Positions 46,303 through 55,628 of a DNA stretch of 64,000 nucleotides are shown here, one piece after another. The first letter of the stretch is position 1; each line of letters starts with the position of its first letter. The DNA lies in NCBI RefSeq assembly GCF_030316855.1, contig NZ_JASZYR010000006.1, forward strand, positions 186,001 to 250,000, read 5' to 3'. The stretch comes from Variovorax sp. J22P240 (GTDB lineage Bacteria > Pseudomonadota > Gammaproteobacteria > Burkholderiales > Burkholderiaceae_C). The position numbers and the translations under genes are program-made. Under the pieces are notes generated by a model. It searched no databases. It was given only the letters and a program-made list of their open reading frames with translations, and was not told where the DNA came from.

Positions 46303-46968
46303 TCAACTTGTCTTGCGCCTGGGCGGCGGCTTCTGCTCGGATTCGCGCAGCGCCGCATCGATCAGCGCATCGGCCATCCACAGCGCAGTGCGTTCGACCT
46401 CGCGATCGCGCAGGCCCCAGATGTCCTTGAGGATCACGTAGGGCTCGATGCCGTAGACGACGGACAGCGCGTGATGCAGCCGGTCCCGCACCGCAGGCCG
46501 CATTAGTGGCGCGAGTGGCTCGATCGCATGCTGGAGGATGCGCACGCGATGGCCTCGCCGATAGGGCTCCTCCTCCAGCAGCCCTGCACGCTCCAGGCCC
46601 CATTGCTCCAGCGACAACTGTGCGGCGGCGCGCAGTTGCGCCTCGAATTCCTTGAATCGCGGAAAAGTCTGCAGGAACAGCTCATGCACCCGCTCGCGGC
46701 CGTTGGGGTTGTCCGAAGCGAGCCTTCGCACCGGGCCGAGCGAGCTGTCGATCACTGCCGTCACCAGCGCGCTCCGGCTCGGGAAGTAGCGGTACGCGGT
46801 GGCGCGCGACACCTTCGACCGCGCCGCGCATTCGGCCACCGAGGGGATGTGGCCGCTCTCCTGGATGATGGTCATGGCGGTGTCCAGCAGCAAGCGGAAA
46901 GTCGCGGCCCTGACTCCGCGTTCGGGGGGTGTCGGGGGTTCGCTCAGCTTGTGCTTCAGTCGGGCCAT
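46303..46968 (-). CDS. TetR-family transcriptional regulator
   Basis: A 221-residue regulator with an N-terminal HTH (HIPSVAECAARSKVSRATAY, RYFPSRSALV) and a helical C-terminal ligand domain. It is divergent from the 14-gene operon that starts at 47133, and a perfect palindrome in the gap is its probable operator. Co-transcribed with the alpha/beta hydrolase gene. The ligand is presumably the transported compound or a breakdown product. Confidence 0.88.
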   Translation of the reverse strand: MARLKHKLSEPPTPPERGVRAATFRLLLDTAMTIIQESGHIPSVAECAARSKVSRATAYRYFPSRSALVTAVIDSSLGPVRRLASDNPNGRERVHELFLQTFPRFKEFEAQLRAAAQLSLEQWGLERAGLLEEEPYRRGHRVRILQHAIEPLAPLMRPAVRDRLHHALSVVYGIEPYVILKDIWGLRDREVERTALWMADALIDAALRESEQKPPPRRKTS

Positions 46969-47004
46969 GGGGTTTGTACGGGGCTCGGACAGGTCCGGAA
47001 TCTA

Positions 47005-47067
47005 TTGTGAACAGCTGCGGCCGGACCGTATGATGCAGCGATCCCGATTTGAGACGCAAGTCTCAAA
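47005..47067 (+). promoter_or_regulatory. Promoter and palindromic operator of the 14-gene operon
   Basis: TTGTGA (47005-47010) and TATGAT (47029-47034) have an 18-base spacer and form a credible sigma-70 promoter. Directly downstream, TTTGAGAC (47048-47055) and GTCTCAAA (47060-47067) make a perfect palindrome around GCAA, placed where a bound TetR dimer would block transcription. The site also lies upstream of the divergent TetR gene, so autoregulation is possible. Confidence 0.7.
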
Positions 47068-47132
47068 CCTGTCATCCGAGACTTCCGAGATCCCGAGGCA
47101 ACTGGCGCACACCAGCAAGACCACGGGACGCC

Positions 47133-48020
47133 ATGGAGACAAAGTCGATGCGTTTGGCCAGCTGGAATTGGGGTGGTCGCGACTGCGTGGGCACGATCTC
47201 GCCGGACGGGCGTGAAGCCACGCCGCTGGGCGTGCGCGACGCATCGCTCGGCGCCCTGCCGCTGATCCAGGCGCTGGCCCGCGGGGAGCCGCTGCCGCAA
47301 CCTTCGGGCGTGCGCCTTCCGGTCGAACTCGTCACCCTCCGCGCGCCCTTGCCGCGCCCGCTGCGAAGCCTGTTCTGCGTCGGGCGCAACTACCGCGCGC
47401 ATGCGGCCGAGCTGGCTGGCTCGGTGTTCCGCTCGGCCATGCCCGAGAGCGACCCCTGGCCCATCGTCTTCGGCAAGCTCGGCGAATGCGTGGTCGGCCC
47501 GCACGACACGGTGCGCCTTCCCTCGCCCGCCGCCTCGGTGCAGATCGACTACGAATCCGAACTCGCCGTCGTCATCGGCCGTGGCGGCCGTGACATTCCA
47601 GCCTCGCGCGCGATGGACCACGTGTTCGGCTACACCATCGTCAACGACGTGACCGCGCGCGACGTGCAGATGCGCCACCAGCAATGGGACCTGGGCAAAA
47701 GCTTCGACACCTTCTGCCCGATGGGCCCCTGGATCGTGACGGGCGACGAACTCGACGGCCGCGCCACCCGCGTTCGCGGCTGGGTCAACGGCGCGCTGCG
47801 GCAGGACGGCCAGACGCGCGACATGATCTTCGACATCCCCACGCTGATCGAAACCTGCTCGCGCGGCATCACGCTCCATCCGGGCGACGTCATCGCCACC
47901 GGCACGCCCTCCGGCGTGGGCATGGGCCTGAACCCGCCGCAATGGCTGAGGTCGGGCGACGTGGTGCGCATCGAGGTCGACGGTGTCGGCGTCATCGAGA
48001 ACAGGTTCGAACCATCATGA
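47133..48020 (+). CDS. Fumarylacetoacetate hydrolase (FAH) family protein
   Basis: A 295-residue FAH-fold enzyme. The FAH domain starts at LFCVGRNYRAHAAE and has the metal-binding DYESELAVVIG, the NDVTARDVQ stretch, GKSFDTFCPMGPW and the end HPGDVIATGTPSGVGMG. Family members cleave C-C bonds, decarboxylate or hydrate acylpyruvates and oxalocrotonates. First gene of the operon; ATG 47133 or ATG 47148 could be used. The stop overlaps the next start by 4 bases. Confidence 0.9.
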   Translation: METKSMRLASWNWGGRDCVGTISPDGREATPLGVRDASLGALPLIQALARGEPLPQPSGVRLPVELVTLRAPLPRPLRSLFCVGRNYRAHAAELAGSVFRSAMPESDPWPIVFGKLGECVVGPHDTVRLPSPAASVQIDYESELAVVIGRGGRDIPASRAMDHVFGYTIVNDVTARDVQMRHQQWDLGKSFDTFCPMGPWIVTGDELDGRATRVRGWVNGALRQDGQTRDMIFDIPTLIETCSRGITLHPGDVIATGTPSGVGMGLNPPQWLRSGDVVRIEVDGVGVIENRFEPS

Positions 48021-48814
48021 GCTTTCAGTTGATCGACCGCATCGCGGTGGAAGAGGAAGGCGAAGGCCCCGCCGTCGTCTGCGTGCACGGGCTGGGCGGC
48101 AGCTCCAACAGCTGGACGCCGTTGATGCCCGCGCTGGTGCGGCATCGCGTGATCCGCATCGACCTGCCGGGCAGCGGACGCTCGCAGCGGGCCGAGGGCG
48201 AGCTGTCGATCGAGCGCTATGTCGAAACGCTGCTGAACATCTGCGAGCGGCTGAGCGTCCCGCGCGCGCACTGGCTCGGTCACTCGATGGGCACCATCGT
48301 GTGCCAGCACATCGCGGCGGCGCATCCGAAGCGGGTGGCGAGCGTCGCGCTGTTCGGCCCGCTCATCGCGCCGCCCGACGCGGCGCGCACGGCCATGAAG
48401 GCCCGGGCCGCGAAGGCGCGCGAAGGCGCTGCGGGCATGCACGAGATCACCCAAGGGCTGCTCCAGGCGGCGATTTCGCGCGACACGCGCGAGCGCCTTC
48501 CGGTGGCCGCGGCCTTCGTGCGCGAGAGCCTGATGCGACAGGACGGCGACGGCTATGCGCGCAGCTGCGAAGCGCTGGCCGGTGCGCAGCCCGCGGCGGT
48601 CGAGAACATCGAGGCGCCCGTCCTGCTGGTGACGGGCGACGAGGACGGCGTGGCACCGCCGCAGGCCGTGCGCGCCATGGCCGACCGGCTGCACCGCGCC
48701 GCCAGCAAACGCGTGGTTGTGCTCCCGCGCTGCGGGCACTGGACGCCGGTCGAGCGCCCCGAGGAGTGCCAGCGCGAGCTGCGCGACTTTCTTGCAACCC
48801 ATGCAAGGGACTGA
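48017..48814 (+). CDS. Alpha/beta hydrolase, enol-lactonase-like
   Basis: A 265-residue hydrolase with the HGLGGSS oxyanion loop, GHSMG (Ser90), the Asp in GDEDGVAPP and the catalytic His in CGHWTPVE (about 241). It resembles 3-oxoadipate enol-lactonases and C-C hydrolases in length and layout. Coupled on both sides (ATGA with the FAH gene, TGATG with the amidohydrolase), so it acts in the same pathway. Confidence 0.9.
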   Translation: MSFQLIDRIAVEEEGEGPAVVCVHGLGGSSNSWTPLMPALVRHRVIRIDLPGSGRSQRAEGELSIERYVETLLNICERLSVPRAHWLGHSMGTIVCQHIAAAHPKRVASVALFGPLIAPPDAARTAMKARAAKAREGAAGMHEITQGLLQAAISRDTRERLPVAAAFVRESLMRQDGDGYARSCEALAGAQPAAVENIEAPVLLVTGDEDGVAPPQAVRAMADRLHRAASKRVVVLPRCGHWTPVERPEECQRELRDFLATHARD

Positions 48815-50106
48815 TGATGGCCGACGTCCTCTTCACGAACGTGCGAATCTTCGACGGTGGTGGCGAAGCGCCCTTCACCGGTGACGTGCTGGTGCAGGGC
48901 AACCGCATCGCGCGCGTCGTCAAGACCGCCTACGGCGCGCGATCCGCACCCATCAGCGGCGCGCAGGTGATCGACGGCGCCGGCGCCTTCCTCATGCCGG
49001 GCATGGTCGAGGCGCACACTCACTTCTCCTGGAACGACCAACCCAGTCTCGACGCGATCCAGCGCATGCCACCGGAAGAACACATCCTGTGGTGCGCCGA
49101 AGTCGCGAAGCGCTATCTCGACATGGGCTGGACCAGCTGCGTCGGCGCCGCCACCGCCAAGCCCCGACTCGACGTGGTCATCCGCAACGCGATCAACGAC
49201 GGCACCATCATCGGCCCGCGCTACCTGGCCGCGAGCCAGGAGATCACCGTGCCGGGTGGGCTGGGGGACACCACGAAGCCGCACCTGCCACAGCCGGAGT
49301 TCGCCTTCGGCGCGGTCGTCAGCGGTGCGGAGGAGATGCGCCGCTGCGTCCGCATGTTCGCCAAGTACGGCGTCGACTCCCTCAAGATCAATCTCTCCGG
49401 CGAATCGATCACCGGCATGCCGAGCGAGATGAGCCAGTTCACCGAAGAAGAGATCACCGTCTGCGTCCAGGAAGCCAAGGCGTGGGGCAAGCGCGTGGCG
49501 GCACATGCGCGCTCCACCTGGTCGATCAAGCAATGCGTGAAGCAGGGCATCGAGGTGATCTACCACGCCAGCTTCACCGACGAGGAAGCGCTCGACATGC
49601 TGGAGGCGAAGAAGACCGAGCACTTCATCGCGCCCGGCCTGGCCTGGCTCATCAACACCTGCCATCACGCGAGCCAGTGGGGCCTGACGCCCGAGGTGAC
49701 GCGCAAGATGGGCTACCACCGCGAGCTCGAAGCCGCCGTCGAAAGCATGCGCGCCATGCGCAAGCGCGGCATCCGCATCCTGCCGGGCGGGGACTACGGC
49801 TTCGCGTGGACACCGCACGGCACCAACGCGAAAGACCTGGAGTACTTCGTCAAGTACGTCGGCATGAGCACGATGGAAGCGCTGCTCTCCGCCACCGCAT
49901 GGGGCGGCCCGATGATGCGCATGGGCAAAGTGCTGGGCTACATCCGCGAGGGCTACCTCGCCGACATCTTGCTGGTCGACGGGGACCCGCTCGCCGACAT
50001 CACCGTGCTGCAGGACAAGTCGCGAATCATGGCCGTCATGAAGGACGGTGAATTCCACCGCGCCCCGCCCGTGCGCTCCGCGCGCACCACCCGCTGGGCC
50101 GCATAG
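48814..50106 (+). CDS. Amidohydrolase-superfamily protein (copy 1)
   Basis: A 430-residue metal-dependent hydrolase. The HxH metal pair is in MVEAHTHFSWND, a candidate metal-bridging Lys is in VDSLKINLSG, further ligand histidines are in AAHARS and YHASFTDEE, and the catalytic Asp is in PGGDYGFAW. The C-terminal part has GYLADILLVDGDPLADITVL, typical of the imidazolonepropionase/prolidase group. Start is ATG 48814 or 48817. The next gene is a close paralogue, so these arose by tandem duplication. Substrate unknown. Confidence 0.9.
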   Translation: MMADVLFTNVRIFDGGGEAPFTGDVLVQGNRIARVVKTAYGARSAPISGAQVIDGAGAFLMPGMVEAHTHFSWNDQPSLDAIQRMPPEEHILWCAEVAKRYLDMGWTSCVGAATAKPRLDVVIRNAINDGTIIGPRYLAASQEITVPGGLGDTTKPHLPQPEFAFGAVVSGAEEMRRCVRMFAKYGVDSLKINLSGESITGMPSEMSQFTEEEITVCVQEAKAWGKRVAAHARSTWSIKQCVKQGIEVIYHASFTDEEALDMLEAKKTEHFIAPGLAWLINTCHHASQWGLTPEVTRKMGYHRELEAAVESMRAMRKRGIRILPGGDYGFAWTPHGTNAKDLEYFVKYVGMSTMEALLSATAWGGPMMRMGKVLGYIREGYLADILLVDGDPLADITVLQDKSRIMAVMKDGEFHRAPPVRSARTTRWAA

Positions 50107-50125
50107 GTCGCACAGGAGATACGTC

Positions 50126-51409
50126 ATGGCCGATGTCGTCTTCACCAACGTCCGCATCCTCGACGGCACGGGGCAGAACCCCTACACCGGCAGCGTACTC
50201 GTGCGCGGCAACCGCATCCGCCAGGTCGGGCGCAGTTCGGCACCCATCGCCCCCGGCGGCGCGACCGTGATCGACGGCGCAGGCGCCACACTCATGCCCG
50301 GCATGTGCGAGGCCCACACGCACTTCTCTTGGAACGACGCGGCCACGCTCTCGGCCATCCAGACCATGCCGCTCGAAGAGCACGTGCTGTGGTGCGCCAA
50401 GGTGGCGCGGCGCTATCTCCAGGCGGGCTTCACCTCCTGCGTCGGCGCCGCCTGCGCCAAGCCGCGCCTCGACGTGGTGATCCGCAACGCCATCAACGCG
50501 GGGCAGATTCCCGGCCCGCGCTACCTCGCCGCCAGCCAGGAGATCACGGTGCTCGGCGGCCTCGGCGACGAGACCTTGCCGCACCTGCCCTTCCCCGAGT
50601 TCAGCTTCGGCGTGAACATCTCCGGACCCGAGGAGATGCGCAAGGCCGTGCGCATGTTCCTCAAGTACGGGGTGGACTCTGTCAAGCTCAACCTCTCGGG
50701 CGACAACTTCACGCCCGATTCTCCCTCCGAGACGACCTGGATGATGGACGAGGAAGTCGAAGCCGCCATGCGCGAGGTGCGCATTCGCGGCAAGCGCGGC
50801 ATCGCCCACGCGCGCTCGTCGGACAGCGTGAAGCAGGCGCTGCGCCACGGCATCGACCTGATCTACCACGCGAGCTTCGTCGACGACGAGGCGATCGACA
50901 TGCTCGAGGCTGCGAAGGACCGCGTGTTCGTCGCACCGGGCATCGCGATCCTCTACGCGATGCTGCACGAGGCCGAGCCCTACGGCATCACGCGCGCCAT
51001 GGCGGTCGACATGGGCTACGAGACCGAGTGGGAGGCGGCCTGCGTGTCGCTGTCGAAGATGCACAAGCGCGGCATTCGCGTGCTGCCGGGCGGCGACTAC
51101 GGCTTCGCCTTCACGCCGCATTGCCAGAATGCCCGGGATCTGGAGTTCTTCGTCAAGTACCTCGGCTTCACACCGATGGAAGCGATCCGCTCGACCACGC
51201 TCTACGGCGGCCAGATCATGATGAAGCCGGACGAACTCGGTGTCATCAAGGACGGCTACCTGGCCGACATGCTGCTGGTCGACGGCGACCCGCTGGCCAA
51301 TCTGTCGATCCTGCGCGACCCGAAGCGCATCCTCGCGGTGATGAAGGACGGCGAGTTCGCCAAGGCGCCGGAGATTGCCTCGCAGCGGGGCTGGGAGCGC
51401 GCCGCGTGA
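50126..51409 (+). CDS. Amidohydrolase-superfamily protein (copy 2)
   Basis: A 427-residue paralogue of the preceding gene with every metal motif kept: MCEAHTHFSWND, VDSVKLNLSG, IAHARS, YHASFVDDE and PGGDYGFAF. ATG 50126 follows CAGGAGAT. Differences lie mainly in the loops that close the active site (TTWMMDEEVEA against SQFTEEEITVC; LYAMLHEAEPYG against LINTCHHASQWG), which suggests different but related substrates. Its stop overlaps the permease start (GTGA). Confidence 0.9.
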   Translation: MADVVFTNVRILDGTGQNPYTGSVLVRGNRIRQVGRSSAPIAPGGATVIDGAGATLMPGMCEAHTHFSWNDAATLSAIQTMPLEEHVLWCAKVARRYLQAGFTSCVGAACAKPRLDVVIRNAINAGQIPGPRYLAASQEITVLGGLGDETLPHLPFPEFSFGVNISGPEEMRKAVRMFLKYGVDSVKLNLSGDNFTPDSPSETTWMMDEEVEAAMREVRIRGKRGIAHARSSDSVKQALRHGIDLIYHASFVDDEAIDMLEAAKDRVFVAPGIAILYAMLHEAEPYGITRAMAVDMGYETEWEAACVSLSKMHKRGIRVLPGGDYGFAFTPHCQNARDLEFFVKYLGFTPMEAIRSTTLYGGQIMMKPDELGVIKDGYLADMLLVDGDPLANLSILRDPKRILAVMKDGEFAKAPEIASQRGWERAA

Positions 51410-52347
51410 GCCGAAAGAACTGGGCGCTCCTGCTGCTGTTCGGCGTGCCGGTCGCGGTGTTCGCCGTCTGGGCGATCGTCGACAACGCCTCGCTGTTCTT
51501 CAAGACCCTCCTGAACGGACTCACGCTCGCTTCGCTGTACTTCCTCGTCGCGAGCGGCTTCACGCTGGTGTTCGGCTTGATGCGCAACGTCAACCTCGCG
51601 CATGGTTCGCTCTATCTTTTCGGGGCCTATGTCGGCTGGTACGTGGGCGAACACACCGGGTCATGGGTACTGGCGGTGATCGCGGGCTTTCTCGCAGCCG
51701 CCGTGATGGGCCTGCTCATGCAGGTGCTGGTGTTCCGCCACATGCAGGGGCAGGACCTGCGGCAGACGCTCGTCACGATAGGTCTGTCGATCGTGCTCGC
51801 GGACCTGATGCTCTGGGCCTGGGGTGCCGAGATCTACACCTTCGATCCGCCGTCATGGATCTACGGTTCGACCACGCTGCCGCTGGTCAACAAGTTCCCG
51901 ACCTATCGCATCGTCGTGCTGATCGCCTCCATCGTGATCGGCGTCGGCCTGTGGCTGCTGCTCGCGCGCACCCGCATCGGCATGATGATCCGCGCCGGCG
52001 TGGATGACCGGGGGATGCTGGCGGCATCGGGCGTCAACGTGCAGCGCGTCTTCGCGCTGACCTTCGCCATCGGTGCGGGCTTGGCTGGACTGGCCGGCGT
52101 CGTGGGTGGCACCGCACTGTCGATCTCGCCGGGAGAGGACACGCGCTACCTGCTCGCATCTTTGGTCGTGGTGATCGTCGGCGGAATGGGCAGCGTGGTG
52201 GGCGCGGCCATCGGTGCGCTGCTGATCGGTCTGGCCGAGCAGTTCGGCCTCGCCTACGCGCCGACCTACAGCGTAGTCTTCACCTTCGTGATCATGGTGG
52301 TCGCGCTGGCCTTCAAGCCGCGTGGGCTGATGGGGAAGAATTCGTGA
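51406..52347 (+). CDS. ABC transporter permease, LivH family (second system)
   Basis: A 313-residue permease with about eight helices. LivH motifs are LLNGLTLASLYFLVASGFTL, MRNVNLAHGSLYLFGAYVGW and VIVGGMGSVVGAAIGALLIG. GTG 51406 overlaps the amidohydrolase stop. Direct coupling of catabolic and transport genes indicates that the importer serves the pathway. It differs clearly from the livH encoded at 41115. Confidence 0.92.
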   Translation: MSRKNWALLLLFGVPVAVFAVWAIVDNASLFFKTLLNGLTLASLYFLVASGFTLVFGLMRNVNLAHGSLYLFGAYVGWYVGEHTGSWVLAVIAGFLAAAVMGLLMQVLVFRHMQGQDLRQTLVTIGLSIVLADLMLWAWGAEIYTFDPPSWIYGSTTLPLVNKFPTYRIVVLIASIVIGVGLWLLLARTRIGMMIRAGVDDRGMLAASGVNVQRVFALTFAIGAGLAGLAGVVGGTALSISPGEDTRYLLASLVVVIVGGMGSVVGAAIGALLIGLAEQFGLAYAPTYSVVFTFVIMVVALAFKPRGLMGKNS

Positions 52348-53513
52348 GCGCGGCAAAGTGGCGGCGCGCCATGAACTCGTCGTCCGCCGCGGCGGCGGAG
52401 GCTGCGCGCGGCGTGCGCGATACGAGCCGGCCGACGGTCGTGCATTCCACCGCACAGGCGCTGCCCTCGCGCGGCGTCGCAACAGAGGCACGCTTCTCGA
52501 GTTGGTGGCGGTCCGTCGTGCGCGCCGTGAAGTGGCGTCACATCGCGGTCATCGTCTTCGTCTTTGCCTACCCGTTCTTCGCCACGCCCTTCTTCACTTT
52601 CCAGATTGGCGCGCAATCGCTGGCGCTCGGCCTCATCGCGCTGTCGCTGATCTTCCTCGGCGGCTACGGCGGCATGGTCTCGCTCGCGCAGATGACGGTC
52701 GCGGGCTTCGCGGCCTACATGCTGGCGATCTTCGGTACGAGCAGCAACGTGGCGATCAGTCTGGGATGGCCGTGGTGGCTGGCGCTCATCGTCGCGATCT
52801 CGCTGGCAACGCTGGTGGCCGCCGCCATCGGCTGGCTGTCGGTGCGCACCGAGGGCATCTACACCATCATGATCACGCTCGCGGTGGGTGTCGCCTTCTT
52901 CTACCTGGCGCAACAGAACTACACGGTCTTCAACGGCTTCCAGGGCTTCAGCCGCATCGCGGCGCCGAGGGTCTTCGACCTGGACCTGGGCCAGCCGATG
53001 CCCTTCTACTTTCTGGTGCTCGCCTGCTCGCTGGCCGGCTACTTCTTTGTCAAGCACCTGATCCGCGCGCCCTTCGGCATCGCGCTGCAGGGCATCCGCG
53101 ACAACCCGCGCCGCATGCAGGCGCTGGGCTACAACGTGACGGCGCATCGCGTCGGCGCCTACGCGGTGGCGGGCTTTCTCGCGGCGGTGGGCGGCATCCT
53201 GATGGTCTGGTACAACGGCCGCATCTCGCCCGGCACCGTCGGCGTCGGCGCGATGATCAACATCCTCATCATCGCCGTGCTCGGCGGCATGAAGCACCCC
53301 ATCGGTGCCTTCATCGGCGCGATCGTCTTCGTGCTGCTGCAGAACTTCGCGATCGACCTGGTCGACCGCGAACGCTTCAATCTCGTGATCGGCGGGGTCT
53401 TCCTCGCGATCGTGCTGTTTTCACCCGACGGGTTGCTCGGCTTGTGGCAAAGCCTTCGCAACCGCCTGGGCTCCGCTTTCACCCACCGCGGCCATGGCCG
53501 CATTCATCGATGA
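52344..53513 (+). CDS. ABC transporter permease, LivM family (second system)
   Basis: A 389-residue permease. About 60 hydrophilic Ala/Ser/Arg-rich residues precede the first helix, an N-terminal extension absent from the other LivM encoded in this window. LivM motifs include LGGYGGMVSLAQMTVAGFAAY and the EAA-like LQGIRDNPRRMQALGYNVTA. GTG 52344 overlaps the LivH stop (GTGA). A later start would remove the extension, so its reality is uncertain. Confidence 0.9.
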   Translation: MSAAKWRRAMNSSSAAAAEAARGVRDTSRPTVVHSTAQALPSRGVATEARFSSWWRSVVRAVKWRHIAVIVFVFAYPFFATPFFTFQIGAQSLALGLIALSLIFLGGYGGMVSLAQMTVAGFAAYMLAIFGTSSNVAISLGWPWWLALIVAISLATLVAAAIGWLSVRTEGIYTIMITLAVGVAFFYLAQQNYTVFNGFQGFSRIAAPRVFDLDLGQPMPFYFLVLACSLAGYFFVKHLIRAPFGIALQGIRDNPRRMQALGYNVTAHRVGAYAVAGFLAAVGGILMVWYNGRISPGTVGVGAMINILIIAVLGGMKHPIGAFIGAIVFVLLQNFAIDLVDRERFNLVIGGVFLAIVLFSPDGLLGLWQSLRNRLGSAFTHRGHGRIHR

Positions 53514-53529
53514 CAAGAAGGAGCGAGAC

Positions 53530-54783
53530 ATGAGCAAAGGCAAGAAATCGTTCGGGCGCAGCATCGTGGCTGCGGCAGCATTGGTCGCCCTGGGCGGCGT
53601 CGCGTACGCCCAGGAGACCTTGAAGATCGGGCTGCTGGCGTCACTGGAAGGGCCGTTCGCGGCGCCCGGGCAGGACGGCATGCGCGGCGCGGACCTCGCG
53701 CTGAAGGAAAAGAACGGCATGGCCGGCGGCAAGAAGATCGAGTTCGTCAAGGTCTCGTCCGACGCGACGCCCGACAAGGCCGTGAACTCCACGCGCAAGG
53801 CGGTCGAGCAGGACAAGGTGCAGATCATGATCGGCCCGCTGTCGGGTGACGAAGGCATCGCGGTCAAGAACTATGCGAAGACGCAGCCGAACATCACCTT
53901 CATCAATGGATCGTCGGGTGCGCAGGCTGCGACCTGGGGCGATCCGGCGCCCAACTTCTACCGCTTCAACACCGAGGGCGCGCAGTGGATGGTGGGCCTG
54001 GGCGAGCATGCGCTCGCCAAGGGCTACAAGAAGACCTTCCTGATCGCAGAGGACTACGGCTTCCCGTACTCGCAGGTGCAGGGCTTCATGGCCAGCTACT
54101 GCGCCAAGGGCGGCAAGGTGGTCGACAAGGCGTGGGTGCCGCTGGGCACCAAGGACTACGCCTCGGTGATCGCGAAGATCCCGAAGGACGTCGATGCGCT
54201 GGTCGTCGTGCTCGGCGGCTCGGACGCGGTGAACTTCCTCACGCAGTACGAGCAGGCCGGTGGCGACAAGCCGATGGTGGGCGGCTCGATCACGGTCGAC
54301 CAGACGGTGCTGAACTTCAAGGGCAAGCGCCGCGAATCGTTGCTTGGCACGGCTTCCGCCGGACCGATGGCCGATTCGATCGACACGCCGGAGTGGAAGA
54401 AGTTCGTGGCCGACTACAAGGCCAACTTCAAGGACGGCTTCCCCAGCCCGTCGCTCTTCGCCTACCTGTACTACATCAACACCAAGGCGGCGCTCGACGG
54501 ACTCGATGCGGTCAAGGGCGATCTGTCGGGCGGACAGAAGGCGTATCGCGATGCGCTGCAGAAGACCAAATTCAACGGGCCAGCGGGCGTGGTGCAGATC
54601 GACGGCAACCGCAATGGCGTTGGGACCACCTACATCACGGAAGTGACGAAGGCGCCGGACGGCTCGTACTACAACAAAGTGGTGAAGTCGGTGCCGAACA
54701 TCACGCAGACGCTCGGGTTGCCCGAAGCCGAGTTCAAGAAGATGGGCCTCGGCACTCGCGACGTGCCCGATTGCCGCAAGTAA
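53530..54783 (+). CDS. ABC transporter substrate-binding protein (second system)
   Basis: A 417-residue periplasmic binding protein with signal peptide (ends GGVAYAQE) and LivJ/LivK-type fold (LKIGLLASLEGPFAAPGQDG, FINGSSGAQAATWGDP, FLIAEDYGFPYSQVQGFMA). In this group the pocket often binds aromatic acids or amides rather than branched-chain amino acids. ATG 53530 follows a GAAGGAG site. It is placed between permeases and ATPases of the same importer. Confidence 0.92.
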   Translation: MSKGKKSFGRSIVAAAALVALGGVAYAQETLKIGLLASLEGPFAAPGQDGMRGADLALKEKNGMAGGKKIEFVKVSSDATPDKAVNSTRKAVEQDKVQIMIGPLSGDEGIAVKNYAKTQPNITFINGSSGAQAATWGDPAPNFYRFNTEGAQWMVGLGEHALAKGYKKTFLIAEDYGFPYSQVQGFMASYCAKGGKVVDKAWVPLGTKDYASVIAKIPKDVDALVVVLGGSDAVNFLTQYEQAGGDKPMVGGSITVDQTVLNFKGKRRESLLGTASAGPMADSIDTPEWKKFVADYKANFKDGFPSPSLFAYLYYINTKAALDGLDAVKGDLSGGQKAYRDALQKTKFNGPAGVVQIDGNRNGVGTTYITEVTKAPDGSYYNKVVKSVPNITQTLGLPEAEFKKMGLGTRDVPDCRK

Positions 54784-54791
54784 GCACCGAA

Positions 54792-55628
54792 ATGGCTTCG
54801 ATCACCCCGCTCAGGCCCAGGACGTCGCGCAGCGGCGCAGGGTCCGGCCCGCATGTCGGTGCCGGCGCAAGCACGCAATTGCTATCGGGCGACGCGCTGC
54901 GGCTGGACGGGGTGACGCGTGCCTTCGGTGCGCTGCGTGCGGTCGATGACGTGTCGCTCACGGTCACGGCCGGGCAGAAGTACGCCATCCTCGGCTCCAA
55001 CGGTGCGGGCAAGACCACGCTGTTCAACGCCATCACCGGCGACTTCCCGCCCACGGCCGGGCGCATTCATTTCTTCGGCGAAGACATCACCGAACTGCCG
55101 CCGCACGATCGCATCCGCAAGGGCCTGCGGCGCACCTACCAGTCCTCGCTGCTGTTTCGCGACCTGACGGTGCGCGACAACCTCTTTCTCGCGGTGCGCG
55201 GCGTAGCCAGCGGCCGGTTCAGCTTCCTGAGGGCGCGCGCGGGAAACGCCTCCACGCGGGCCACCAACGACCTGCTCGAACGCTCGCGCCTGAGCCACAT
55301 CGCCGATGAAAGAGTCGCCAATCTCGCGCACGGGCAGCAGCGCCAGTTGGAGATCGGCATGGCGCTCGCCGGTGCGCCGCGCCTGATCCTGTTCGATGAG
55401 CCGGCCGCGGGCCTGTCGCCCGTCGAGCGGCGCGAACTGGTCGCGCTGCTGGGCTCACTGCCAGCGCACATGAGCTTCGTGCTGATCGAGCACGACCTCG
55501 ACATCGCGCTGCGCGTGGTCGACCGGGTCACGGTCATGCACAACGGACGCACCCTGCGCACCGGCACGCCGGACGAGATCGAGAACGACGCGCAGGTGCA
55601 GGCAATCTACATGGGGAGCAAGCACTGA
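54792..55628 (+). CDS. ABC transporter ATP-binding protein, LivG family (second system)
   Basis: A 278-residue ATPase. An N-terminal Ser/Gly/Ala-rich extension of about 30 residues precedes Walker [10 protein letters not shown]. The signature is [12 protein letters not shown], and Walker B is [32 protein letters not shown] is the LivG-like Q-loop region. Its stop overlaps the next start by one base. Confidence 0.92.
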   Translation: MASITPLRPRTSRSGAGSGPHVGAGASTQLLSGDALRLDGVTRAFGALRAVDDVSLTVTAGQKYAILGSNGAGKTTLFNAITGDFPPTAGRIHFFGEDITELPPHDRIRKGLRRTYQSSLLFRDLTVRDNLFLAVRGVASGRFSFLRARAGNASTRATNDLLERSRLSHIADERVANLAHGQQRQLEIGMALAGAPRLILFDEPAAGLSPVERRELVALLGSLPAHMSFVLIEHDLDIALRVVDRVTVMHNGRTLRTGTPDEIENDAQVQAIYMGSKH

